Assembly (NCBI GenBank): GCA_041854955.1
Contig: JBHADF010000006.1
Location: forward strand, 1 to 26,535
Reading direction: 5' to 3'
Source of the DNA: CAMENZ01 sp041854955
Lineage (GTDB): Bacteria > Bacillota > Clostridia > Peptostreptococcales > Anaerovoracaceae
DNA: 26,535 nucleotides
Part shown: positions 8,071 to 15,508 of the stretch, in pieces
How positions within the stretch are numbered: position 1 is the first letter of the stretch
Layout: each line of letters begins with the position of its first letter
The notes under the pieces: generated by a model
The model's database searches: none
What the model was told of the DNA's origin: nothing
What the model saw: only the letters and a program-made list of their open reading frames with translations
Program-made: the position numbers and the translations under genes

Positions 8071-9976
8071 ACACATGGGTGGAAAGCCTGAACAGGGAAT
8101 GGATATGAAAACCTTGAAGAGGCTGTTTTCCTACATGAAGGAATACAAAAAATCCATAATAGTAATCCTAATCGGCATAATTTTAAGCTCGGTTATAGGG
8201 GCTGCCTCGGCTTTATTTCTCCGCTATCTGATAGACGATTTAATACTGCCCTTGGTGGGCTCTCCCAATCCGGACTTCAGCGGCTTGACCTATGCCCTGC
8301 TCTTTATGAGTTGCATATATATAGTGGGAGCTTTATCCAGTGGTCTTTATCACCGTATCGCCGTCACCATCGCCCAAGGGACTCTCAAGAGAATACGAGA
8401 CGAAATGTTTGCGGATATGCAGAAGCTACCCCTAAAATATTTTGACAGCCACAGCCACGGGGAAACCATGAGCCTCTACACCAACGATACGGATACCCTG
8501 AGACAGCTCATAGCCGAGTCCATGGCAGATTTCATATCTTCCGTGTTCACCGTAACGGCCGTGTTCTTTTCCATGCTCTATCTGAGCATTTGGCTCACAC
8601 TGATAGTATGCATCACCTTGTTTTGCATCCTGCTTGCCATTAAGTTTGTGGCCAAACTCAGCGGCAAGTATTTCATGGCACAGCAGGAAACCTTAGCCTC
8701 CTTAAACGGCTATGTGGAGGAAATGATAACGGACCAAAAGGTTATAAAGGTGTTCTGCCATGAGGAAAACACAAAGGAAGAAATGGCTCGCAGAAACAAG
8801 GCCTGGGCAGAGAATTCCATAGCTGCCAACGGTCATGCCAATTCCATGATGCCTATGCTCAATGCCATGGGCTACATGCAGTATGTCATAATAGCCATCA
8901 TCGGTGGATATATGGCCATCGCCGCCGTTCCCAATTTTAGCCTGGCAGGCATCAACACCCTGACCTTGGGCATGATAGCTTCCTTCCTGACCCTGTCAAA
9001 GAACTTCACCGACCCTATAGCACAGATTTCTACCCAGCTTTCCTCCATAGTTACAGCCATAGCCGGCGCAGGCAGAATTTTCGCCTTTATGGATGAGGCT
9101 GCAGAATCCGACGAGGGACAGGTGGCTTTAGTATCGGTCAAGGAGGAAGGCGGAAAGCTGGTGGAAACCCAGGAGCACACCTGCCTTTGGGCTTGGAAGG
9201 TTCCCCAAGAGGACGGCTCCTTTTCCTACACCAAGCTTCAAGGCCATATAGTCTTAGACCATGTGGACTTCGGCTATAACCCTGATAAATTAGTGCTCCA
9301 CGATATAAGCGTTTACGGTGAACCGGGGCAAAAGATTGCCTTTGTAGGCGCCACCGGTGCGGGAAAAACCACCATTACCAACCTGATAAACAGATTTTAC
9401 GACATAGACGACGGCAAAATACGCTATGACGGAATAAACATAAACAAGATTAAAAAGGCTGATTTGCGAAGCTCCTTAGGAGTTGTTTTGCAGGACGTTC
9501 ACCTTTTCACGGAAACCGTCATGGAAAATATCCGCTTCGGAAACCCTTGTGCCACCGACGAGGAATGTATAGCTGCGGCAAAGCTTGCCAATGCCGACGA
9601 TTTCATCAGGATGCTGCCTATGGGCTACGATACGGTTTTGGAAGGTGACGGCAGCGGCCTTTCCCAAGGTCAGAAGCAGCTCCTTTCCATAGCCCGTGCG
9701 GCGGTTGCAGACCCGCCCGCTATGATTTTGGACGAGGCCACCTCCTCCATAGATACACGTACGGAGAAATTGGTGCAAAGCGGTATGGACAGGCTCATGG
9801 AAGGTCGAACCGTGTTTGTCATAGCTCACAGACTTTCAACCATCAAGAATGCCGATGTGATAATGGTTCTGGACCAAGGCCGCATCATCGAAAGAGGCTC
9901 CCATCAGGCCTTGATGGATGCCAAGGGGGCCTATTATCGACTTTACACCGGCGCCTTCGAGGAGGAGCTGATCTAA
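8063..9976 (+). CDS. ABC exporter half-transporter with consensus ATP site (TM288/LmrD-like)
   Basis: Partner of the preceding gene. 637 residues from ATG 8063, chosen because AAAGGAG lies 9 bases before it, whereas the ATG at 8054 touches the ribosome site. Six-helix membrane domain (~15-340), then a nucleotide-binding domain with Walker A GATGAGKT (~429-436), Walker B MILDEA with catalytic Glu558 and H-loop His589. The signature is LSQGQ rather than LSGGQ. Together with the first subunit's defects this makes one hydrolysing and one silent site. An extra ~40-residue polar stretch (~350-392, containing HTCLWAWKVPQEDG) lies between the membrane and ATPase domains. No tight terminator follows. 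The short hairpin GCCTTGC/GCAAGGC near 10006-10034 could serve. Confidence 0.93.
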   Translation: MSRHMGGKPEQGMDMKTLKRLFSYMKEYKKSIIVILIGIILSSVIGAASALFLRYLIDDLILPLVGSPNPDFSGLTYALLFMSCIYIVGALSSGLYHRIAVTIAQGTLKRIRDEMFADMQKLPLKYFDSHSHGETMSLYTNDTDTLRQLIAESMADFISSVFTVTAVFFSMLYLSIWLTLIVCITLFCILLAIKFVAKLSGKYFMAQQETLASLNGYVEEMITDQKVIKVFCHEENTKEEMARRNKAWAENSIAANGHANSMMPMLNAMGYMQYVIIAIIGGYMAIAAVPNFSLAGINTLTLGMIASFLTLSKNFTDPIAQISTQLSSIVTAIAGAGRIFAFMDEAAESDEGQVALVSVKEEGGKLVETQEHTCLWAWKVPQEDGSFSYTKLQGHIVLDHVDFGYNPDKLVLHDISVYGEPGQKIAFVGATGAGKTTITNLINRFYDIDDGKIRYDGININKIKKADLRSSLGVVLQDVHLFTETVMENIRFGNPCATDEECIAAAKLANADDFIRMLPMGYDTVLEGDGSGLSQGQKQLLSIARAAVADPPAMILDEATSSIDTRTEKLVQSGMDRLMEGRTVFVIAHRLSTIKNADVIMVLDQGRIIERGSHQALMDAKGAYYRLYTGAFEEELI

Positions 9977-10022
9977 GCTTTTGCAAAGAGCATATTTTTT
10001 TTCAAAGCCTTGCGTTATATTG

Positions 10023-10049
10023 ACAATGCAAGGCCTTGTTTTGCATTGT
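10023..10049. promoter_or_regulatory. inverted repeat just upstream of the toxin-antitoxin promoter
   Basis: ACAATGCAA and TTGCATTGT form a perfect 9-bp inverted repeat with a 9-base centre, which itself overlaps the palindrome AAGGCCTT (10030-10037). It ends two bases before the -35 box of the dinJ-yafQ promoter. A ribbon-helix-helix operator for autorepression is likely. Part of the transcription end of the ABC operon is the alternative. Confidence 0.55.
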
Positions 10050-10050
10050 G

Positions 10051-10079
10051 TTGACATCATTAGGCATTTTTTGTATAAT
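10051..10079 (+). promoter_or_regulatory. consensus sigma-A promoter of dinJ-yafQ
   Basis: TTGACA (10051-10056) and TATAAT (10074-10079) are both perfect and separated by exactly 17 bases, 38 bases before the antitoxin ATG. It is the strongest promoter match in the window, fitting a tightly repressed toxin-antitoxin unit. Confidence 0.92.
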
Positions 10080-10116
10080 AACAGCATACATTAAAGACAA
10101 AGAGGAGGCTTTTATT

Positions 10117-10398
10117 ATGGCTACAACAAATATCAATATTCGGGTGGATGCAACACTTAAGCAGGAGGCGGAAAAACTTTTTAATGACCTGGGGCTCAAC
10201 ATGTCCTCCGCCATAACCATGTTTCTCAAAAGCTCGGTAAGTTATGAGGGAATCCCCTTTGAAGTGAAGCGACTTACTCCTAATGCAGAAACGAGGGCAG
10301 CCCTTTCCGAATACGAAAATATGAAGAAGAATCCTGACCAATACAAGCGTTACTCGTCTTTTTCGGAAGCGCTGGGCGAGGTTTTTCAGGATGCTTAA
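10117..10398 (+). CDS. dinJ: RelB/DinJ family antitoxin
   Basis: 93-residue type II antitoxin. The N terminus (TNINIRVDATLKQEAEKLFNDLGL, then NMSSAITMFLKSSV) is the ribbon-helix-helix DNA-binding fold of RelB/DinJ. The C-terminal half is charged and would wrap the toxin. The ATG at 10117 has an AGAGGAGG site 7 bases before it. An earlier in-frame ATG at 10036 lies ahead of the promoter and is not used. It overlaps yafQ by 8 bases. The DinJ-YafQ complex normally represses its own promoter, and a 9-bp inverted repeat sits beside this one. Confidence 0.92.
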   Translation: MATTNINIRVDATLKQEAEKLFNDLGLNMSSAITMFLKSSVSYEGIPFEVKRLTPNAETRAALSEYENMKKNPDQYKRYSSFSEALGEVFQDA

Positions 10399-10663
10399 AA
10401 TAGTCATTTCAAACCAGTTTAAAAAAGATTTAAAACTGGCGAGAAAAAGAGGCTTTGATCTTCAGGCTCTCCATAAAGTAGTAGATATGCTTTCCCGGGA
10501 ATATCCTTTATCCGCAAAGTACCGAGACCATAATCTTACCGGTAATTTCAAGGATTTTAGAGAATGTCATATTGAGCCGGACTGGCTTTTGATATACCGT
10601 ATTGAAAAGGCGGAACTGGAATTATTCCTCTTTCGTACAGGAACCCACTCCGATCTTTTTTAG
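10391..10663 (+). CDS. yafQ: YafQ family mRNA interferase toxin
   Basis: 90-residue ribosome-dependent endoribonuclease of the RelE superfamily, cutting mRNA during translation. The catalytic set known for E. coli YafQ is present: His47 (YRDH), His60, Asp64 and Trp65 (ECHIEPDW) and His86 in the C-terminal FRTGTHSDLF. Nothing suggests inactivation. It is translated from an ATG inside the antitoxin's last codons and followed by a hairpin terminator. The pair sits between the ABC operon and a repeat-rich region. Confidence 0.93.
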   Translation: MLKIVISNQFKKDLKLARKRGFDLQALHKVVDMLSREYPLSAKYRDHNLTGNFKDFRECHIEPDWLLIYRIEKAELELFLFRTGTHSDLF

Positions 10664-10684
10664 TATTTTCATAAAGCTATACAC

Positions 10685-10720
10685 AAAACAGGATAAGCAC
10701 CTCCGCTTACCCTGTTTTTT
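10685..10720. terminator. terminator after yafQ
   Basis: AAAACAGGATAAGC and GCTTACCCTGTTTT pair through a 14-bp stem with one mismatch (A-C) in the plus-strand RNA and a loop of six, followed by TT. In RNA of the minus strand the mismatch becomes G-U, so it could stop transcription from either side. Confidence 0.8.
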
Positions 10721-10793
10721 ATCCGCAAACTGAAAATCTAAGGTTCCTGCCACTGTGTTAACCTAATTAAAACTGCTGATCTCTGCCATTGCG

Positions 10794-11130
10794 TTGGTGT
10801 AAAATTGAGAAAAATCCAAAATCCGCACCAACTGTTGGTGCTAAACCCCATATAAACGCCAAATCCGCACCAATGAAATAGGCCCCTATTGGTGCGGAAT
10901 GGTGTCAAACCCTGAAATTTGCACCAATAAAAAATCCATATATTGGTGTTAAATATGGCAGATATGTCACATCCGCACCAATATTTCATAAATCCATTGG
11001 TGTTAAATAGCGGTAATCCGACAGATCCGCACCAATATCATCAGAATCTGTTGGTGCGAAATTAAGAAAAATATGCAATCCGCACCAATCGTTGGTGCTA
11101 AACCTCCCCTAATTCTCAAATCCGCACCAA
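10794..11130. repeat. array of seven TTGGTG...CACCAA units with fixed 15- or 3-bp spacers
   Basis: Seven units of 38-39 bp start at 10794, 10835, 10889, 10943, 10997, 11051 and 11092. Each begins TTGGTG, usually followed by [CT][TG]AAA, and ends CACCAA, usually as ATCCGCACCAA. The ends are therefore perfect inverted repeats and the ~16-20 bases inside vary. Spacers are CTG, four different 15-mers, then TCG, giving start-to-start steps of 41, 54, 54, 54, 54 and 41. Some neighbours also pair outward, for example CCGCACCAA with TTGGTGCGG around 10865-10897. It lies between two converging operons. It is not a standard CRISPR, because the conserved parts are short and the variable parts alternate in two lengths. 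Confidence 0.9.
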
Positions 11131-11158
11131 TGAAACGGTCGCAAACCGAGGACTCCAT

Positions 11159-11244
11159 CCGTCTCAGCTGTCACAACCGCGGAAAACCCCTGCACCTCCC
11201 ACCGTCTCAGCTGTCACAACCGCGGAAAACCCCTGCACCTCCCG
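11159..11244. repeat. two tandem copies of a 43-bp GC-rich repeat
   Basis: Copies at 11159-11201 and 11202-11244 are identical except for the last base. Each contains the palindromes CAGCTG and CCGCGG. The GC-rich composition differs from the TTGGTG array just before it. Confidence 0.9.
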
Positions 11245-11266
11245 CCGGCCACTTCCCCTGAACGCC

Positions 11267-11295
11267 AAAATGACCACCCTGCCCGGGGTGGTCAT
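11267..11295 (-). terminator. terminator of the V-ATPase operon
   Basis: ATGACCACCC and GGGTGGTCAT form a perfect 10-bp stem just after the ntpD stop codon. In the minus-strand RNA it is followed by four U. The plus-strand RNA would also have a UCUUUUCUU tail, so it may act in both directions and shield the operon from the repeat region. Confidence 0.85.
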
Positions 11296-11301
11296 CTTTT
11301 C

Positions 11302-11991
11302 TTATCCTATTGCTTGTGCTGCCGCTTCCTCATCTCTGAGGCGCTTGTCCTCGATGGCCTGAGCCAGAATCATATCCTTGACCTTCATCAGTCTGGTCTG
11401 ATTTCCTCGCTCGTTTTCATCCAGCTTCATGACAATATACTTTATAGTCATCTGAAGCTGTGGAATCTTTACGTACTCCAAGGCGTTTACTCGACGTCTG
11501 GTTCGCTCCAGCTCCGCTGCCAGCATTTGAGCCTCTTTCTCCTTTGCCGCTAATTCCAGCATCAGAGGGAACACTGAGGAAAGCTCGCCTATGGCAGAAT
11601 CCAGTTCTCCCGAGGTTGCCGCATATCCGTAGGGATAAATGTCCGTAGGGTCCTCCGCCGTAGTCTCAAAATTGAAGACGGGCACATCTACGCTCATAAC
11701 ATTCTTTCCGCCTACGGAAATGTTTACGCCTTGCTTAGGCAGCATGAGGGCCTCTTCAAGGCCTTCCCTGCTCATAACCGCATTGGCTACGGAAAAGCTG
11801 GCGTACACATCCTGCAAGCGAAGCTCCACTTCCTCTCGGAGACTTTTGTTGGCTCTTGCCAGCTCCAAGAATCCTTTCATGAGCTCATCTCGCTTGTCCT
11901 TCATCAGCTTATGGCCTCGGACCGCCGTAACCAGTCGCCTCTTCAAGGTGGTCAGCATCATTCTGGTAGGATTTACATTTAATCTTTCCAT
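11302..11991 (-). CDS. ntpD: V-type ATPase subunit D (central stalk)
   Basis: 229-residue central shaft subunit that turns inside the A3B3 head and links it to the membrane ring. The N terminus NVNPTRMMLTTLKRRL is the family signature, and both ends are long heptad-patterned helices forming the antiparallel coiled coil (last part ALEYVKIPQLQMTIKYIVMKLDE). It starts 18 bases after ntpB with an AGGAGG site. It is the last gene of the operon and is followed by a strong hairpin. E. hirae has ntpH and ntpJ next; here neither is present. Confidence 0.93.
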   Translation of the reverse strand: MERLNVNPTRMMLTTLKRRLVTAVRGHKLMKDKRDELMKGFLELARANKSLREEVELRLQDVYASFSVANAVMSREGLEEALMLPKQGVNISVGGKNVMSVDVPVFNFETTAEDPTDIYPYGYAATSGELDSAIGELSSVFPLMLELAAKEKEAQMLAAELERTRRRVNALEYVKIPQLQMTIKYIVMKLDENERGNQTRLMKVKDMILAQAIEDKRLRDEEAAAQAIG

Positions 11992-12009
11992 GATAGTCCT
12001 CCTATGCTG

Positions 12010-13407
12010 CTATCCTTGGGCAGCCACCGTTTCATCGGTTACTCCGAGATACTTTTCTATATATTGGTCCTTAATTCTCTTAAGTTCGCTCTTAGGTAAC
12101 ATCGACAAGAGCTCCCAGCCGGTCTGGAGGGTTTCCTCGATGGTTCTGTCCTTGTTATAGCCTTGGGAAACATATTCTCTCTCAAAGGCTTGGCTGAACT
12201 TTGCATACATGAGGTCGATTTCAGTAAGAGCTGCCTCACCTAAGATGGTCACCAGCTCCAAACATTCCTTTCCTCTGGCGTAGGCGGCAAAGAGCTGATT
12301 CATGGTATCGGCATGGTCTTCTCTCGTCTTTCCTTCGCCTATTCCCTTATCCTTAAGTCGGGAAAGGGATGGCAAAACATCGATGGGAGGTTCTACTCCC
12401 TTTCTGTAAAGCTCTCGGGAAAGGATTATCTGTCCCTCTGTAATATATCCGGTCAAGTCGGGAATGGGGTGGGTCTTATCGTCCTCCGGCATGGTCAGAA
12501 TAGGGATCATGGTTATGGAACCCTTATTTCCTTTCTTTCTTCCCGCTCTCTCATACATGGTGGCTAAGTCGGTGTAGAGGTAACCCGGGTATCCTCTTCT
12601 TCCCGGAACTTCCTTACGGGCCGCGGAAACTTCTCGCAAGGCCTCCGCATAGTTGGTGATATCCGTCAGGATTACCAGCACGTGCATATCCAGGTCGAAG
12701 GCCAGATATTCGGCCGTAGTCAAGGCCATACGAGGTGTGGCGATACGCTCTACAGCCGGGTCGTTGGCCAGGTTCATGAACATTACGGTTCTGTCGATGG
12801 CCCCTGTTCTTCTAAAGTCTGCCGCAAAGAATTCGGCTTCCTCGTGGGTGATACCTATGGCTGCGAATACTACGGCGAAGTTTCCTTCTCCTCCCCTAAC
12901 CTTTGACTGACGAGCGATCTGTGCCGCCAGATTGGCGTGGGGAAGTCCCGAACCGGAGAAAATAGGCAGCTTCTGTCCTCTAACCAGGGTATTCAAGCCG
13001 TCTATGGCGGAAACTCCGGTCTGAATAAATTCGGCAGGATAGTCACGAGCCGCCGGGTTCATAGGTAATCCGTTTATATCTCTTATCTTTTCCGGAATAA
13101 TTTCGGGGCCGCCATCCTTAGGCCTTCCCATTCCGTCGAAAACTCTTCCTAACATATCTGCGGAAAGATTTATCTCCGTGCCGTGTCCTAAAAATCTGAC
13201 TACGGACTCCTTCAGGTTTATACCTGTGGAGCTTTCAAAGAGCTGTACCAGAGCGTTGTTTCCGTTTACCTCCAGCACCTTGCAAAATCTCTTTTCTCCG
13301 CTGGGGAGCACGATCTCTCCCAATTCATCGTAGGTAACTTCTTCTACTCCCGTCACCAGCATAAGAGGGCCGACAACTTCGCTTATGGTCTTATATTCCT
13401 TAATCAT
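12010..13407 (-). CDS. ntpB: V-type ATPase subunit B (regulatory head subunit)
   Basis: Non-catalytic head subunit alternating with A. The start was set at ATG 13407 (MIKEYKTISEVVGPL, as in E. hirae NtpB) with GGAGG 9 bases before it. The upstream ATG at 13416 lies one base from that site. Conserved stretches include PIFSGSGLPHANLAAQIARQ, where the P-loop is replaced as expected for B, ILTDITNYAEALREVS, and GRRGYPGYLYTDLATMYERAG. Length (465 residues) is normal. It overlaps the end of ntpA by 8 bases, so the two are translationally coupled. Confidence 0.95.
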   Translation of the reverse strand: MIKEYKTISEVVGPLMLVTGVEEVTYDELGEIVLPSGEKRFCKVLEVNGNNALVQLFESSTGINLKESVVRFLGHGTEINLSADMLGRVFDGMGRPKDGGPEIIPEKIRDINGLPMNPAARDYPAEFIQTGVSAIDGLNTLVRGQKLPIFSGSGLPHANLAAQIARQSKVRGGEGNFAVVFAAIGITHEEAEFFAADFRRTGAIDRTVMFMNLANDPAVERIATPRMALTTAEYLAFDLDMHVLVILTDITNYAEALREVSAARKEVPGRRGYPGYLYTDLATMYERAGRKKGNKGSITMIPILTMPEDDKTHPIPDLTGYITEGQIILSRELYRKGVEPPIDVLPSLSRLKDKGIGEGKTREDHADTMNQLFAAYARGKECLELVTILGEAALTEIDLMYAKFSQAFEREYVSQGYNKDRTIEETLQTGWELLSMLPKSELKRIKDQYIEKYLGVTDETVAAQG

Positions 13408-15184
13408 GGTCTTCATCCTCCTTGCTTATTAACTGAGCAGTTTCTTCTCTGAGCTGATTTAACAGTGCCTCATAGGCCTCTGTCATTTCCTTTTCCTCCA
13501 CATACTTGAAACGGCCTATGCCTTCTCTTACGGGCAGGGCGGAAAGCTTGTTGAAGCCGGCTCCCTTCTTTATGGCAGCCAAGCCCTCGTCAAAATATGC
13601 CCATATAAGCTTTAACAGCTTGTTTTGCTTATCCAGAGAAGTGTATGTATCCACCTCGTGGAAGGCGTTCTGATGGAGGTAGTCCTCTCTCACGGATTTT
13701 GCCACCTCTAACTTAAGCCTATCCTCTGAGGACAGTGAATCCACACCTACCAGCTGAACGATTTCGTTAAGCTCTGCTTCCTCCTGAAGGAGAACCATGG
13801 TCTTGGCTCTAAGCTTGGGGAAATCTTCGCTGACATTTTCCTCATACCAGCTTTGAAGTCTATCCACATAGAGGGAATAGCTCTGAAGCCAGTTGATGGC
13901 GGGGAAATGTCTTCTGTAGGCCAGTTGAGCGTCCAGAGACCAGAATACCTTTACTATTCTCAGTGTTGCCTGAGAAACAGGCTCCGAAATATCTCCTCCG
14001 GGAGGGGATACGGCTCCGATGGCGGAAAGTGCGCCTTCTCTGCCTTCCTTTCCCAAGGAAATGGTTCTTCCTGCTCTCTCATAGAACTGAGCAAGTCTGG
14101 AAGACAGGTAGGCAGGGTAACCTTCTTCACCGGGCATTTCTTCAAGACGTCCGGACATCTCGCGGAGGGCTTCAGCCCATCTGGATGTGGAGTCTGCCAT
14201 AAGGGCTACGGAATATCCCATATCTCTGAAATATTCAGCTATGGTGATTCCTGTATATATGGATGCTTCTCGAGCAGCTACGGGCATGTCGGAGGTGTTG
14301 GCTATGAGCACGGTTCTCTTCATGAGAGACTCGCCTGTGCGAGGGTCCTTCAGCTCAGGGAATTCCATGAGCACGTCGGTCATCTCGTTTCCACGCTCTC
14401 CGCAGCCTATGTATACTACTATGTCCGCATCGGCCCATTTTGCCAGCTGGTGCTGCACTACGGTTTTTCCTGAACCGAAAGGTCCGGGAACGGCAGCCAC
14501 ACCGCCCTTGGCAATGGGGAAAATAGTGTCTATAACTCTCTGTCCTGTCAAAAGGGGCATTTCTGGGGGAAGCTTTTCCTTATAGGGTCTTCCCTTTCGT
14601 ACGGGCCACTTCTGCATCATGGTCAGCTCTTTTACGGAACCGTCGGCCTTGCGAACCTTACATACCACTTCATCTACGGTATGCTCGCTTCCCTCTTCGG
14701 CCATCCATTCTATGGTACCGGATACGCCGAAGGGAACCATAATCTTCTGCTCTACGATTACGGTTTCCTGAACCGTGGCGAAAATATCTCCCGCCTCAAC
14801 GGTGTCCCCTTCTTTCAAAACAGGTTTGAAAACCCATTTCTTCGTTCTGGAAAGGGCGGGCACCTTAATTCCTCTGGTGATATTGCTTCCCGTAGCTTTT
14901 ATCATTTCCTCCAGAGGTCTCTGGATACCGTCATACATGGTCTCAATGAGCCCCGGTCCCAATTCTACGGATAAGGGCTCTCCCGTGGTTACGGCGGGAA
15001 CTCCGGGGCCTATGCCGGCCGTTTCCTCGTAAACCTGGATAGATGCTCTATCTCCTCTCATCTCTATAATCTCGCCTATAAGGCCCTGTTCACCAACATG
15101 AACCACGTCGAACATGTTGGCTTCTTCCATTCCGGAAGCTATTACCAAAGGTCCTGAGACCTTTAATACTTTTCCTTGACTCAT
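13400..15184 (-). CDS. ntpA: V-type ATPase subunit A (catalytic)
   Basis: 594-residue catalytic subunit. The P-loop is GPFGSGKT (234-241, Lys240) and the catalytic-region GCGERGNE follows at 260-267. ADSTSRWAEALRE and EEGYPAYLSSRLAQFYERAG are the usual later motifs. The bulge domain typical of A subunits, absent from F-type beta, covers ~115-185. The ATG at 15184 comes directly after the ntpG stop, with GGAGGTG upstream. The sequence is full length with no damaged motif. In a fermenting anaerobe the complex probably hydrolyses ATP to pump ions, but synthesis is possible. Confidence 0.96.
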   Translation of the reverse strand: MSQGKVLKVSGPLVIASGMEEANMFDVVHVGEQGLIGEIIEMRGDRASIQVYEETAGIGPGVPAVTTGEPLSVELGPGLIETMYDGIQRPLEEMIKATGSNITRGIKVPALSRTKKWVFKPVLKEGDTVEAGDIFATVQETVIVEQKIMVPFGVSGTIEWMAEEGSEHTVDEVVCKVRKADGSVKELTMMQKWPVRKGRPYKEKLPPEMPLLTGQRVIDTIFPIAKGGVAAVPGPFGSGKTVVQHQLAKWADADIVVYIGCGERGNEMTDVLMEFPELKDPRTGESLMKRTVLIANTSDMPVAAREASIYTGITIAEYFRDMGYSVALMADSTSRWAEALREMSGRLEEMPGEEGYPAYLSSRLAQFYERAGRTISLGKEGREGALSAIGAVSPPGGDISEPVSQATLRIVKVFWSLDAQLAYRRHFPAINWLQSYSLYVDRLQSWYEENVSEDFPKLRAKTMVLLQEEAELNEIVQLVGVDSLSSEDRLKLEVAKSVREDYLHQNAFHEVDTYTSLDKQNKLLKLIWAYFDEGLAAIKKGAGFNKLSALPVREGIGRFKYVEEKEMTEAYEALLNQLREETAQLISKEDEDHD

Positions 15185-15508
15185 TTACTTTTCACCTCCA
15201 AACAGAATGTCTGCTCCTACTGCCCTCTCCACGGATTTCTTCACATTGTTCAGGCCTACTCCCAGATTTCCTTCTCTTCCCGGTATTACGATGATAGCCG
15301 GTAATCTGGTATCTCTGTACTCGTCAACTGTCTTTTCAAGTCCCAGATACAGTTTTTCTGTTATGTATATAATCGCAAAATCTTCCTTTGCAATTCTTCT
15401 GATTATCTTCTTTGCCTCCTCCGGGTCTCCGCAGGGAAAGGTGGTCAGTCCCACCGCCTTGAAGCCCAAAGTGGTTTCTCTGTCTCCTATTATACCTATC
15501 TTATACAT
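15185..15508 (-). CDS. ntpG: V-type ATPase subunit F
   Basis: 107-residue Rossmann-like central-stalk subunit that binds D. It starts MYKIGIIGDRETTLGFKAVGL, the family N terminus, and contains the IIYITEKLY and PAIIVIPGREG strands. It overlaps ntpC by 8 bases and abuts ntpA. In E. hirae naming this is NtpG. Confidence 0.92.
   Translation of the reverse strand: MYKIGIIGDRETTLGFKAVGLTTFPCGDPEEAKKIIRRIAKEDFAIIYITEKLYLGLEKTVDEYRDTRLPAIIVIPGREGNLGVGLNNVKKSVERAVGADILFGGEK

Noticed and set aside
10036..10116. longer antitoxin starting at 10036
   Set aside because: That ATG lies upstream of the -35 box of the consensus promoter; the ATG at 10117 has an ideal ribosome site.
10794..11130. CRISPR array
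   Set aside because: The conserved blocks are only 6-11 bases, intervals alternate between two variable lengths (~16-20 and 3/15 bases), and no cas gene is nearby.
13853..14473. 206-codon plus-strand frame inside ntpA
   Set aside because: It lies opposite the catalytic subunit gene, follows its codon pattern and has no ribosome site; it is a shadow frame.
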